From JBCCZC01 sp039188505 (GTDB lineage Bacteria > Pseudomonadota > Gammaproteobacteria > Xanthomonadales > SZUA-38): a stretch of 5,927 bases of DNA. The DNA is taken from NCBI GenBank assembly GCA_039188505.1, contig JBCCZC010000374.1, positions 1-5,927 on the forward strand, written 5' to 3'. A program made the position numbers and the translations under genes. The notes below the pieces were generated by a model. It saw only the letters and a program-made list of their open reading frames with translations. It was not told the origin of the DNA and made no database searches. Below are positions 1 to 5,636 of this stretch, piece by piece (within the stretch, counting starts at the first letter, position 1; every line of letters starts with the position of its first letter).

Positions 1-3
1 ATC

Positions 4-9
4 GGGAAG
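4..9 (+). promoter_or_regulatory. Possible ribosome binding site for phoX
   Basis: GGGAAG lies five bases before the TTG at 15. It is the only support for that start. The frame has no stop between the window edge and this TTG, so an earlier start cannot be excluded. Confidence 0.4.
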
Positions 10-14
10 ATCAT

Positions 15-2141
15 TTGAACCACGAGATCGACGTTGCCCTTGAGGATCGTGAGCGCGCCGGTACGCCCTTCGAGGCCGTGCTGAAAAAGCGGCTCAGCCG
101 CCGAGCCATGCTCCAGGGTATGGCGGGCGCCGGCGCAGTCGCTGCCTCCGGACCGGCATCCGCGTTCAACCTGCTGGCGCTGAACCTGCGTCGCGGCGAG
201 ATCAGTGACACGCTGACATTCGAATCCGTCGAGGGTTCGACCCGCGACGCCATCGTACTCCCCCGGGGCTACGACGAATCCGTCATCATCCGCTGGGGAG
301 ACAGCCTCGAACCGAACGTGCCGGACCTCGATACGTCGACGATCATCGACGGCGGTCTGACGACCACTGGCGCTGCCGAGCGGCAGGCCGCCCAGTTCGG
401 CTACAACTGCGACGCGGTCGAGTTCTTCTCGCTGCCCGCGGCGTCCTCGAACTCCGACTTCGGCCTCGTCGCGGTAAACCACGAATATACGAACGACGCC
501 CTGCTCTTCCCGACCTTCGGTGACGAGGCGGCCCACCCAGGGCCGGATGGGTCCTTCGACATCTCGGACTTCCACGCTCAGAACCCGGAGGCGGTTGGTG
601 TGATGAAGGCATGCCACGGCGTCTCCGTGGTCGAGGTGCGCAAGATCGGTAGCACCTGGGAATACATCAAGGACTCGCCCTTCAACCGGCGCATCACCGG
701 TGACACACCGATCCAGATCACCGGACCGGCGGCTGGCCATCCGTTCCTGCAGACCGCTGCGGATTCGACTGGCACGGTGGTCAATGGCACCTACAACAAC
801 TGCGCTGGCGGCCGCACGCCCTGGGGCACCTACCTCTCCGCGGAAGAGAACTTCGACCAGTACTTCGGCAACTTCACCGCCTACGCCGAGTCGCCGGACG
901 CCGACCCGAAGATCGTCGAGTTTCACCGCCGGATTCCCCTGCCCGGTGGGCGCGGCCGCCGTGGGTTCGAGTTCGGTGACGGACGATTCGATGCCGGGGC
1001 GAACCCGACCGAGCCGTTCCGCTTCGGTTGGATCGTCGAGATCGATCCGTATCAGCCGTTCGCCACGCCGAAAAAGCGCACGGCCATGGGCCGCTTCAAG
1101 CACGAGTGTGCGACCGCGATCCAGGCCTCGACCGGCCAGCTCGTGGTCTACTCGGGCGACGATGCGCGGATGGAGTACGTCTACAAGTTCGTGACCGCGG
1201 ACGCCGTCAGCACCAACCGTCGGGAGAACGAAGATCTTCTCGACAAGGGCACGCTCTACGTAGCGAAGTTCAACGATGACGGTACCGGCGAGTGGCTCGC
1301 GATCGATTGGGCGTCGCAGCCTGCTCTCCAGACCGAGTTCGACAGCCAGGCGGAGGTTCTCATCAACACCCGTCGGGCAGGCGACATCCTCGGTGCCACG
1401 CCCATGGATCGACCAGAGGACGTCGAGGCCAATCCGGTCACCAATCGCGTCTATGTCGCCTGCACGAACAACACCCGCAGGACTTTCGACGAAGGTTCTC
1501 GCAATTTCCAGGGGCGCGAACTCTCGACCGTGCCGGACAAGCAGAACCCCCGTGGTCCGAATCGCTACGGCCACATCATGGAGATCATCGAAACCGGCGA
1601 CAACAATGCCGCCACGACCTTCGACTGGGAGATCTTCATGCTCTGCGGGGACCCCAAGTCGACCGAGGGTACCTTCCTGACCACCCTCGACTTCGTCAGC
1701 GGTCCGCTTCGGCAGGACGACACGTACTACGCCGGCTTTACGGACCCGGATCAACTGGCCCCGATCGGTTCGCCCGACAACATCAACTTCGACAACTTCG
1801 GGAATCTCTGGATCGTGACCGACGGGAGCCAGCCGACCGGCGTTCACGATGGCTGCTTCGCGGTTCCGACCCAGGGCCCCAATCGCGGACGGCTTCGTCA
1901 GTTCATGAGCACGGCCCGCGACTCGGAGGTCTGCGGTTGCGAGTTCACGCCGAACAACCAGACGCTCTTCTTCGCCATCCAGCATCCGGGAGACGGTGGT
2001 GGCGCGAAGAACCCGACGAGCTACTGGCCGGACGGTGAACTGGCGGACGTGGAGAGTCCCGATGCCGTGCCGACCCAGCCTCGCCCGAGCCTGATCGCCG
2101 TGACCCGTGCCACGGGTGGTCGTATCGGCGGCTTGAAGTGA
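15..2141 (+). CDS. phoX: PhoX-type alkaline phosphatase (DUF839 family), Tat-exported
   Basis: This 708-residue protein matches the PhoX/DUF839 phosphatases, calcium- and iron-dependent enzymes that hydrolyse phosphate monoesters in the periplasm or outside the cell. Seen: a twin-arginine signal SRRAMLQG (residues 28-35), an Ala/Gly-rich h-region and a likely cleavage site after ASA (48-50). The mature part carries family blocks NHEYTND (155-161), NNCAGGRTPWGTYLSAEEN (261-279), FKHECA (361-366), YSGDDARMEYVYKF (379-392), RPEDVEANP (466-474) and SPDNINFDNFGNLW (586-599). By family knowledge, Cys263 in CAGG and the nearby acidic residues are probably iron/calcium ligands; this is inferred, without a structure alignment. 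Length is normal for the family. The start is a TTG with GGGAAG five bases upstream, but the frame stays open to the window edge, so a start outside the window is possible. Any Pho box would lie outside the window. Family is secure; natural substrate unknown. Confidence 0.93.
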   Translation: MNHEIDVALEDRERAGTPFEAVLKKRLSRRAMLQGMAGAGAVAASGPASAFNLLALNLRRGEISDTLTFESVEGSTRDAIVLPRGYDESVIIRWGDSLEPNVPDLDTSTIIDGGLTTTGAAERQAAQFGYNCDAVEFFSLPAASSNSDFGLVAVNHEYTNDALLFPTFGDEAAHPGPDGSFDISDFHAQNPEAVGVMKACHGVSVVEVRKIGSTWEYIKDSPFNRRITGDTPIQITGPAAGHPFLQTAADSTGTVVNGTYNNCAGGRTPWGTYLSAEENFDQYFGNFTAYAESPDADPKIVEFHRRIPLPGGRGRRGFEFGDGRFDAGANPTEPFRFGWIVEIDPYQPFATPKKRTAMGRFKHECATAIQASTGQLVVYSGDDARMEYVYKFVTADAVSTNRRENEDLLDKGTLYVAKFNDDGTGEWLAIDWASQPALQTEFDSQAEVLINTRRAGDILGATPMDRPEDVEANPVTNRVYVACTNNTRRTFDEGSRNFQGRELSTVPDKQNPRGPNRYGHIMEIIETGDNNAATTFDWEIFMLCGDPKSTEGTFLTTLDFVSGPLRQDDTYYAGFTDPDQLAPIGSPDNINFDNFGNLWIVTDGSQPTGVHDGCFAVPTQGPNRGRLRQFMSTARDSEVCGCEFTPNNQTLFFAIQHPGDGGGAKNPTSYWPDGELADVESPDAVPTQPRPSLIAVTRATGGRIGGLK

Positions 2142-2153
2142 TAGGCTAGCAGC

Positions 2154-2184
2154 GGCCGCGTCGCGCAAGCGGCGCGGCCTTTTT
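2154..2184 (+). terminator. Intrinsic terminator after phoX
   Basis: A perfect seven-pair G+C stem (GGCCGCG at 2154-2160 against CGCGGCC at 2173-2179) continues through a T-G wobble and three more pairs, closing on a GCAA (GNRA-type) tetraloop at 2165-2168. Five T residues follow at 2180-2184. It begins 12 bases after the phoX stop and ends 17 bases before the start of the barrel gene. This is a textbook rho-independent terminator for plus-strand transcripts. There is no A-run on the left side, so it should not work well on the minus strand. Confidence 0.88.
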
Positions 2185-2189
2185 CACGC

Positions 2190-2195
2190 AGGGAG
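2190..2195 (+). promoter_or_regulatory. Ribosome binding site of the barrel gene
   Basis: AGGGAG, six bases before the ATG at 2202, supports that start. It begins only five bases after the T-run of the preceding terminator. Confidence 0.75.
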
Positions 2196-2201
2196 AAAGC
2201 C

Positions 2202-2762
2202 ATGGGGAATCCGAGAGCAACACTGGCCGCGGTCGCGCTGGCCGCCGCGCCGATGCTGGCAACCGCAGCCGGCGGGGGCGGACTCTACGCAGCGGTGGGA
2301 GTCGGCAGCGCCGACGCCGACGACACGATCCAGGGCATTGCCGTCGATGACGACGATACCGGCCTCCAGTTCCTCCTCGGCTACAACCTCCTCGAGAGCG
2401 TATCGATCGAAGGCGGCTACGTGGATCTGGGGGATTTCGACGCGCGTGGCCCCGTGTTCCGCGGCAGCACGGAGATCGATGGCGCCGTCGTGGGCATCCG
2501 CGGCCAGTTCGAGGTCGGCGATCACGTCTATCTCCAGGGGCGCTTGGGTTTCTTCCTCTGGGACGTCGAGACCAACGGCACGATCCTCGGAACCCCTGTC
2601 GAGCAGGGCAAGGACGATGGTGAGGACCTCTACTACGGCATCGGCGGCCGGTGGGACTTCGCCAAGGATTGGGGCGTGTCCCTCGACTACACGCTTTACG
2701 AGACCGACGAAGTGGACGTCGACTACGTCAGCGGCACGCTCTACTGGTATTTCGACTTCTGA
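2202..2762 (+). CDS. Small outer-membrane beta-barrel protein (OmpA-like/OMP_b-brl type)
   Basis: This 186-residue protein is predicted to be an exported small beta-barrel. Seen: a short N-terminus with Arg5, an Ala/Leu-rich signal segment (about 7-22) ending in ATA, and a probable cleavage near residue 22 or 23. After that come alternating strands typical of an eight-stranded barrel, for example GGLYAAVGVG (26-35), LQFLLGYNLL (55-64), SVSIEGGYVDLG (66-77), AVVGIRGQFEVG (95-106), VYLQGRLGFFLW (109-120), YYGIGGRWDF (144-153) and GVSLDYTLYE (158-167). The last strand, GTLYWYFDF (178-186), ends in Phe, the usual recognition signal for the BAM assembly machinery. Loops are very acidic, notably residues 38-53, where Asp dominates. 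It resembles opacity/OmpX-like porin-family proteins; specific role, ligand and gene name cannot be read from sequence. The ATG start has a good ribosome binding site. It follows phoX on the same strand but behind a terminator. Confidence 0.85.
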   Translation: MGNPRATLAAVALAAAPMLATAAGGGGLYAAVGVGSADADDTIQGIAVDDDDTGLQFLLGYNLLESVSIEGGYVDLGDFDARGPVFRGSTEIDGAVVGIRGQFEVGDHVYLQGRLGFFLWDVETNGTILGTPVEQGKDDGEDLYYGIGGRWDFAKDWGVSLDYTLYETDEVDVDYVSGTLYWYFDF

Positions 2763-2783
2763 AGCCTGGCGGTGACGCTTCAG
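2759..2783. repeat. Inverted repeat spanning the two convergent stop codons
   Basis: CTGAAGC (2759-2765) and GCTTCAG (2777-2783) form a seven-pair stem with an 11-base loop. The stem contains the TGA of the barrel gene and the TGA of the metallopeptidase gene. There is no T-run on either side, so it would be at most a weak bidirectional terminator or 3'-end stabiliser. Confidence 0.4.
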
Positions 2784-3460
2784 CGCGGCAGACGCAGCCA
2801 GCGCCAGGCCGTGGCGATGCCGATAAGCGCCTGCGCAACATAGGTCATCGCAGCTGCCCGTAGAATCTTGCGGGCGTGCGGATAATCATTCTCGTGGAGT
2901 AGCTTGCCCTTTTCGAGCAGCGGCATGGCGCGGCCGAAGCTTGCGTCGAATTCCACCGGCAGCGTGATCAGGTGCAGCAGCGCCGCAAAGAGAATCCCGC
3001 CCGCACCAAGGGCCAGCCCGACCCAGCTCAGTGCCGGCTGCCGGAGCAGCAATGCGGCCAGGGGCCCGGCGATCACCATGAGTGACGCAACCCGGCTGAG
3101 CCCGCTACCCATCACCGCCAGCTTCGTCCGGACGTCGAGGGGACGGTAGCCGTCGAAGTCCTGGATGGCGTGGCCGACCTCGTGGGCCGCGACGGTCACG
3201 GCGGTCAATGAGTGCCCGTTGAAATGGTCTGGCGACAGCCGGACCATCTTCTCCGTGGGATCGTAGTGGTCTCCCTGCCCCGTCTCCTCCACGCCCACGT
3301 GCTCCATGCCTAGCCGATCGAGCAGGCTACGCGCGAGCTGGGCGCCGGTCCCCTCGTAGCGATCCTCGGGCTGCGCATATTTGCGCATGACGTGCCGCAC
3401 CCACCAGGACGGCAGGAACATGACCGCAAGCAGCAGAATGACGAGCAGGAGCCAGGGCAA
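2780..3460 (-). CDS. Membrane zinc metallopeptidase, YugP type
   Basis: This 226-residue protein fits the YugP-like family of neutral zinc metallopeptidases (PF04298). Seen: an N-terminal membrane helix (residues 2-20), then a soluble stretch with GDHYDP (63-68) and the HExxH zinc site in AAHEVGHAIQD (91-101; His93, Glu94, His97). Two hydrophobic segments follow (about 121-140 and 145-168). The family block LPVEFDAS (167-174) provides Glu170, probably the third zinc ligand by analogy, and a last hydrophobic segment lies near 204-218. Length is normal for the family. The start is TTG at 3460, with GGAG nine bases upstream; an in-frame TGA 18 bases before the TTG, with no ATG or GTG between, leaves little choice. 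It is downstream of the polysaccharide/PLP operon on the same strand but 128 bases away, so co-transcription is uncertain. Substrates of this family are poorly known; a role in membrane or envelope protein turnover is only inference. Confidence 0.9.
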   Translation of the reverse strand: MPWLLLVILLLAVMFLPSWWVRHVMRKYAQPEDRYEGTGAQLARSLLDRLGMEHVGVEETGQGDHYDPTEKMVRLSPDHFNGHSLTAVTVAAHEVGHAIQDFDGYRPLDVRTKLAVMGSGLSRVASLMVIAGPLAALLLRQPALSWVGLALGAGGILFAALLHLITLPVEFDASFGRAMPLLEKGKLLHENDYPHARKILRAAAMTYVAQALIGIATAWRWLRLPR

Positions 3461-3469
3461 GCGTCGAAA

Positions 3470-3475
3470 CTCCGG
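3470..3475 (-). promoter_or_regulatory. Ribosome binding site deciding the TTG start of the metallopeptidase
   Basis: On the minus strand CCGGAG lies nine bases before the TTG at 3460. An in-frame stop just upstream (TGA at 3481-3479) and the absence of ATG or GTG between make this TTG the only reasonable start that keeps the first membrane helix. Confidence 0.65.
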
Positions 3476-3539
3476 TAGTCAAAAGAGGTTCAGGCTAGCA
3501 CCGGAGACGCGACCATCATGTCGACGTTCGGGGGGGCTA

Positions 3540-3561
3540 CCCGGCAAGTCGCGTCGCCGGG
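3540..3561 (-). repeat. G+C-rich inverted repeat downstream of the PLP enzyme gene
   Basis: CCCGGC (3540-3545) and GCCGGG (3556-3561) form a six-pair stem with a 10-base loop, 27 bases downstream of the PLP gene stop on the minus strand. No U-tract follows on either strand. It could protect the 3' end of the operon mRNA or weaken read-through into the metallopeptidase gene, but it is not a recognisable intrinsic terminator. The rest of the 128-base gap (3461-3588) holds the ribosome binding site of the next gene, a run of seven G (3530-3536) and no convincing promoter. Confidence 0.35.
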
Positions 3562-3588
3562 CACCGCCGCTGGCACGCCCCGTGAAGC

Positions 3589-4749
3589 TCAGCGAGGCGC
3601 CATGGCCTCCAGGGCCTGCTCAAGATCTGCCAGGAGCAGGTCACAGTCCTCGAGGCCGACCGACAGCCTGACGAGGTTCCAGGGCGGCCAATCGTCCGCC
3701 GCATAGTTCGGCGACTCGGACAAGGCGCACATCGGGTACGCCAGCGCCTCGTAGCCGCCCCAGGAGCAGGTGAGCAGAAAATGCTCCAGCGCATCGCAGA
3801 ACCGCTCCACGCCGGCGACGCCGTCGGTTGCCAGCCGCACCGAGAGCATCCCGGTCGCGAGATCCTCAGCGGGATAGTGAACTGCCGCGATGCGCGGGTC
3901 CTCGCGGAGCCTCTCCACGATGCGCCCGGCCGACTCGCTCATGTGTCGCAGGCGGACCGGCAGGGTCCGCAGGCCGCGCAGCAGCAGCCAGGCGTCATGA
4001 GGGCTCAGGGCCGCGCCAAGCGTCATGAACGGACCATCGAATACGCGCCGAATCGCGTCGTGACTGCCGCAGAGGATGCCGGCGACGACGTCGCTGTGGC
4101 CGTTGAGATATTTGGTGGCCGAATGAGCCACCAGATCGATTCCCAGCTGGATCGGCCGCTGCTTGAGTGGCGTGGCGTAGCTGTTGTCGCAGAGCGTGAC
4201 GATGCCCCGCTCCCGTGCGAGGGCCGCAATGCCGACAAGATCCTGGGTCTCGAAGGTCAGTGAGTTCGGGCTCTCGACAACGATCATGCGCGTACGCTCG
4301 GACAGCGCCGCGGCGAAGGCTTCGACGGAGCCCTCGGCGACAAAGCGCGCGGTGACCCCGAAACGGGGCAGCAGCTTGCCGAGCAGCTTGCCCGTCCAAC
4401 CGTAAGGGCGATCGATACAGACCACCTCATCGCCCGCAGCAACATGAGCGATGATCGCCGAGGAAATGGCAGCACTGCCGCTCGCGAACGCCAGAGCATC
4501 CTCGCTGCTTTCGAGCGCCGCGAGCTTGCGGCGCAGCAGCTCGACCGTCGGGTTGTTACCGCGGGTATAGAAGGCCGTGCGCAGCTCGTCACGCAGACCC
4601 GCGCGCATCTCCGCGACCGTCGGGAAGCAGAACATCGCGCTCTGGTAGATCGGTGGGGATACGGCGCCGCGGGAGCCACGACGGTCATCCTCCCCTTCCG
4701 TATTGATGATTCGGCTGAGCTCGGCCGCCGACAGGTCGACGCCGCTCAA
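3589..4749 (-). CDS. Cys/Met-metabolism PLP-dependent enzyme (cystathionine beta-lyase / gamma-synthase-like)
   Basis: This 386-residue protein belongs to the Cys/Met metabolism PLP family (PF01053), whose members make or cleave C-S bonds in cystathionine, homocysteine, cysteine or methionine. Seen: YTRGNNPT (61-68), the cross-subunit phosphate clamp; SGSAA (90-94), phosphate loop; Tyr116 in RPYGWT, the probable ring-stacking residue; ESPNSLTFETQDL (159-171); Asp188 in LCDNSYATP, which should contact the pyridine nitrogen; Lys213 in SATKYLNGHSD, the Schiff-base lysine; SWGGYE (329-334); and Arg361 in RLSVGLED for the substrate carboxylate. The clamp is gamma-synthase-like, while ESPNSLTF and SWGGYE resemble E. 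coli MetC (from memory), so the exact reaction is open. Between YP (292-293) and GMLS (300-303) it has only six residues, where I recall about 20 in relatives. Start is TTG overlapping the galU stop as TTGA, with GGGAGGG upstream. An active enzyme is likely; the substrate is not assignable. Confidence 0.9.
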   Translation of the reverse strand: MSGVDLSAAELSRIINTEGEDDRRGSRGAVSPPIYQSAMFCFPTVAEMRAGLRDELRTAFYTRGNNPTVELLRRKLAALESSEDALAFASGSAAISSAIIAHVAAGDEVVCIDRPYGWTGKLLGKLLPRFGVTARFVAEGSVEAFAAALSERTRMIVVESPNSLTFETQDLVGIAALARERGIVTLCDNSYATPLKQRPIQLGIDLVAHSATKYLNGHSDVVAGILCGSHDAIRRVFDGPFMTLGAALSPHDAWLLLRGLRTLPVRLRHMSESAGRIVERLREDPRIAAVHYPAEDLATGMLSVRLATDGVAGVERFCDALEHFLLTCSWGGYEALAYPMCALSESPNYAADDWPPWNLVRLSVGLEDCDLLLADLEQALEAMAPR

Positions 4750-5636
4750 GCAGCGCCCTCCCGGGTCGCCACGAGGTTGGCAAGAAAGTCGCCGAATTCC
4801 TCGCCGAGATCGTCTTCTGCGAGGGCCAGCTCGACCGTCGCCTGCACGAACCCGAGCTTGCTACCGCAGTCGTGACGCTTCCCCTCGAAGCGATAGCACA
4901 GCACCGTTTCGTGTTCGAGGAGCGCAGCGATCGCGTCGGTCAGCTGAATTTCATTGCCAGCGCCACGTCGCGTGGTCTGGAGCATCTCGAAGATCCGCGG
5001 CGTGAGCACGTAGCGCCCAACGACCGCGAGATTCGAGGGTGCATCTGCCGGATCTGGCTTCTCGACGATACCGGTCATCTTCTCCGTGCGCTCCCCGTGT
5101 GGGAGTGTGGAGACGATGCCGTACTTGAAGGTCTCTGCGGGATCGACCTCCTGCACCGCGATGACGCTGCAGCCAGTTTCGTTGTAGATATCGACCATCT
5201 GCCCAAGGGCGCCGCGCCCATCGTTGACGATCAGATCGTCGGGCAGGATGACTCCGAACGGCTCGTCACCGATCACGTCGTGGCCACAGAGCACCGCGTG
5301 GCCGAGCCCAAGGGCCTGCGCCTGGGGTACGTAACAGCGACTCATCGACTCGGGCATGGTTCCCTGCACGATCGTCAGCGCATCGGTCTTGCCCTTCTCG
5401 GCCAGACGAGTCTCGAGTTCGAACGCCATGTCGAAATGGTCGGCGATCGACTTCTTCAGCCGGCTCGTGATGAACACCGCGCTGTTCGCGCCCGCCTCAA
5501 CGGCCTCCTCGACGCCGTATTGGATCAGCGGCTTGTCGACGATCGGCAGCATTTCCTTCGGCGTCGTCTTCGTCGCGGGAAGGAAGCGGGTGCCGAGTCC
5601 GGCTACGGGGAACATCACCTTGCGAACGGGTTTCAA
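4746..5636 (-). CDS. galU: UTP-glucose-1-phosphate uridylyltransferase (GalU)
   Basis: GalU makes UDP-glucose from UTP and glucose-1-phosphate in the cytoplasm, the precursor for exopolysaccharide, lipopolysaccharide and osmoprotectant glycosides. The 296 residues have the normal length and all main family blocks: the nucleotide-binding signature VAGLGTRFLPATK (11-23) with PKEMLPIVDKPLIQY (26-40), LGLGHAVLCGHD (109-120), LPDDL (131-135), IVEKPDP (190-196), GNEIQLTDA (227-235) and HDCGSKLGF (255-263). One oddity: residue 104 is Pro in YVPQ, where relatives I recall have Arg (VRQ). The start is TTG at 5636, giving the usual N-terminus MKPVRK; it overlaps the stop of the upstream CapD-like gene as TTGA and has AGAGGA upstream. 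It likewise overlaps the PLP gene downstream, which points to a single coupled operon for surface-sugar synthesis. Confidence 0.97.
   Translation of the reverse strand: MKPVRKVMFPVAGLGTRFLPATKTTPKEMLPIVDKPLIQYGVEEAVEAGANSAVFITSRLKKSIADHFDMAFELETRLAEKGKTDALTIVQGTMPESMSRCYVPQAQALGLGHAVLCGHDVIGDEPFGVILPDDLIVNDGRGALGQMVDIYNETGCSVIAVQEVDPAETFKYGIVSTLPHGERTEKMTGIVEKPDPADAPSNLAVVGRYVLTPRIFEMLQTTRRGAGNEIQLTDAIAALLEHETVLCYRFEGKRHDCGSKLGFVQATVELALAEDDLGEEFGDFLANLVATREGAA
4756..4762 (-). promoter_or_regulatory. Strong ribosome binding site deciding the TTG start of the PLP gene
   Basis: On the minus strand GGGAGGG lies six bases before the TTG at 4749, inside the last codons of galU (Glu-Gly). The next in-frame ATG is near residue 39, past the conserved N-terminal region, so the TTG is the best start despite being a weak codon. 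Confidence 0.75.

Noticed and set aside
1292..2038. A 248-codon open frame in another frame inside phoX
   Set aside because: It is Arg/His/Ser/Pro-rich low-complexity translation typical of a shadow frame; the phoX frame carries all conserved motifs through this stretch.
2143..2151. The nine-base word AGGCTAGCA occurs here and again at 3492-3500
   Set aside because: It contains the often rare CTAG, but two copies of a nine-base word with different contexts (before a terminator and in a 5' leader on the other strand) can arise by chance, and no shared flanking structure is seen.
3492..3497. Possible -10 element (minus strand TGCTAGCCT, extended -10-like) before the metallopeptidase gene
   Set aside because: It matches the TATAAT consensus at only three positions and no acceptable -35 hexamer sits 16-18 bases upstream, so I do not call a promoter.
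3781..4263. A 160-codon plus-strand open frame opposite the PLP gene
   Set aside because: It is antisense to conserved catalytic blocks of the PLP enzyme, has no family resemblance and no convincing ribosome binding site.
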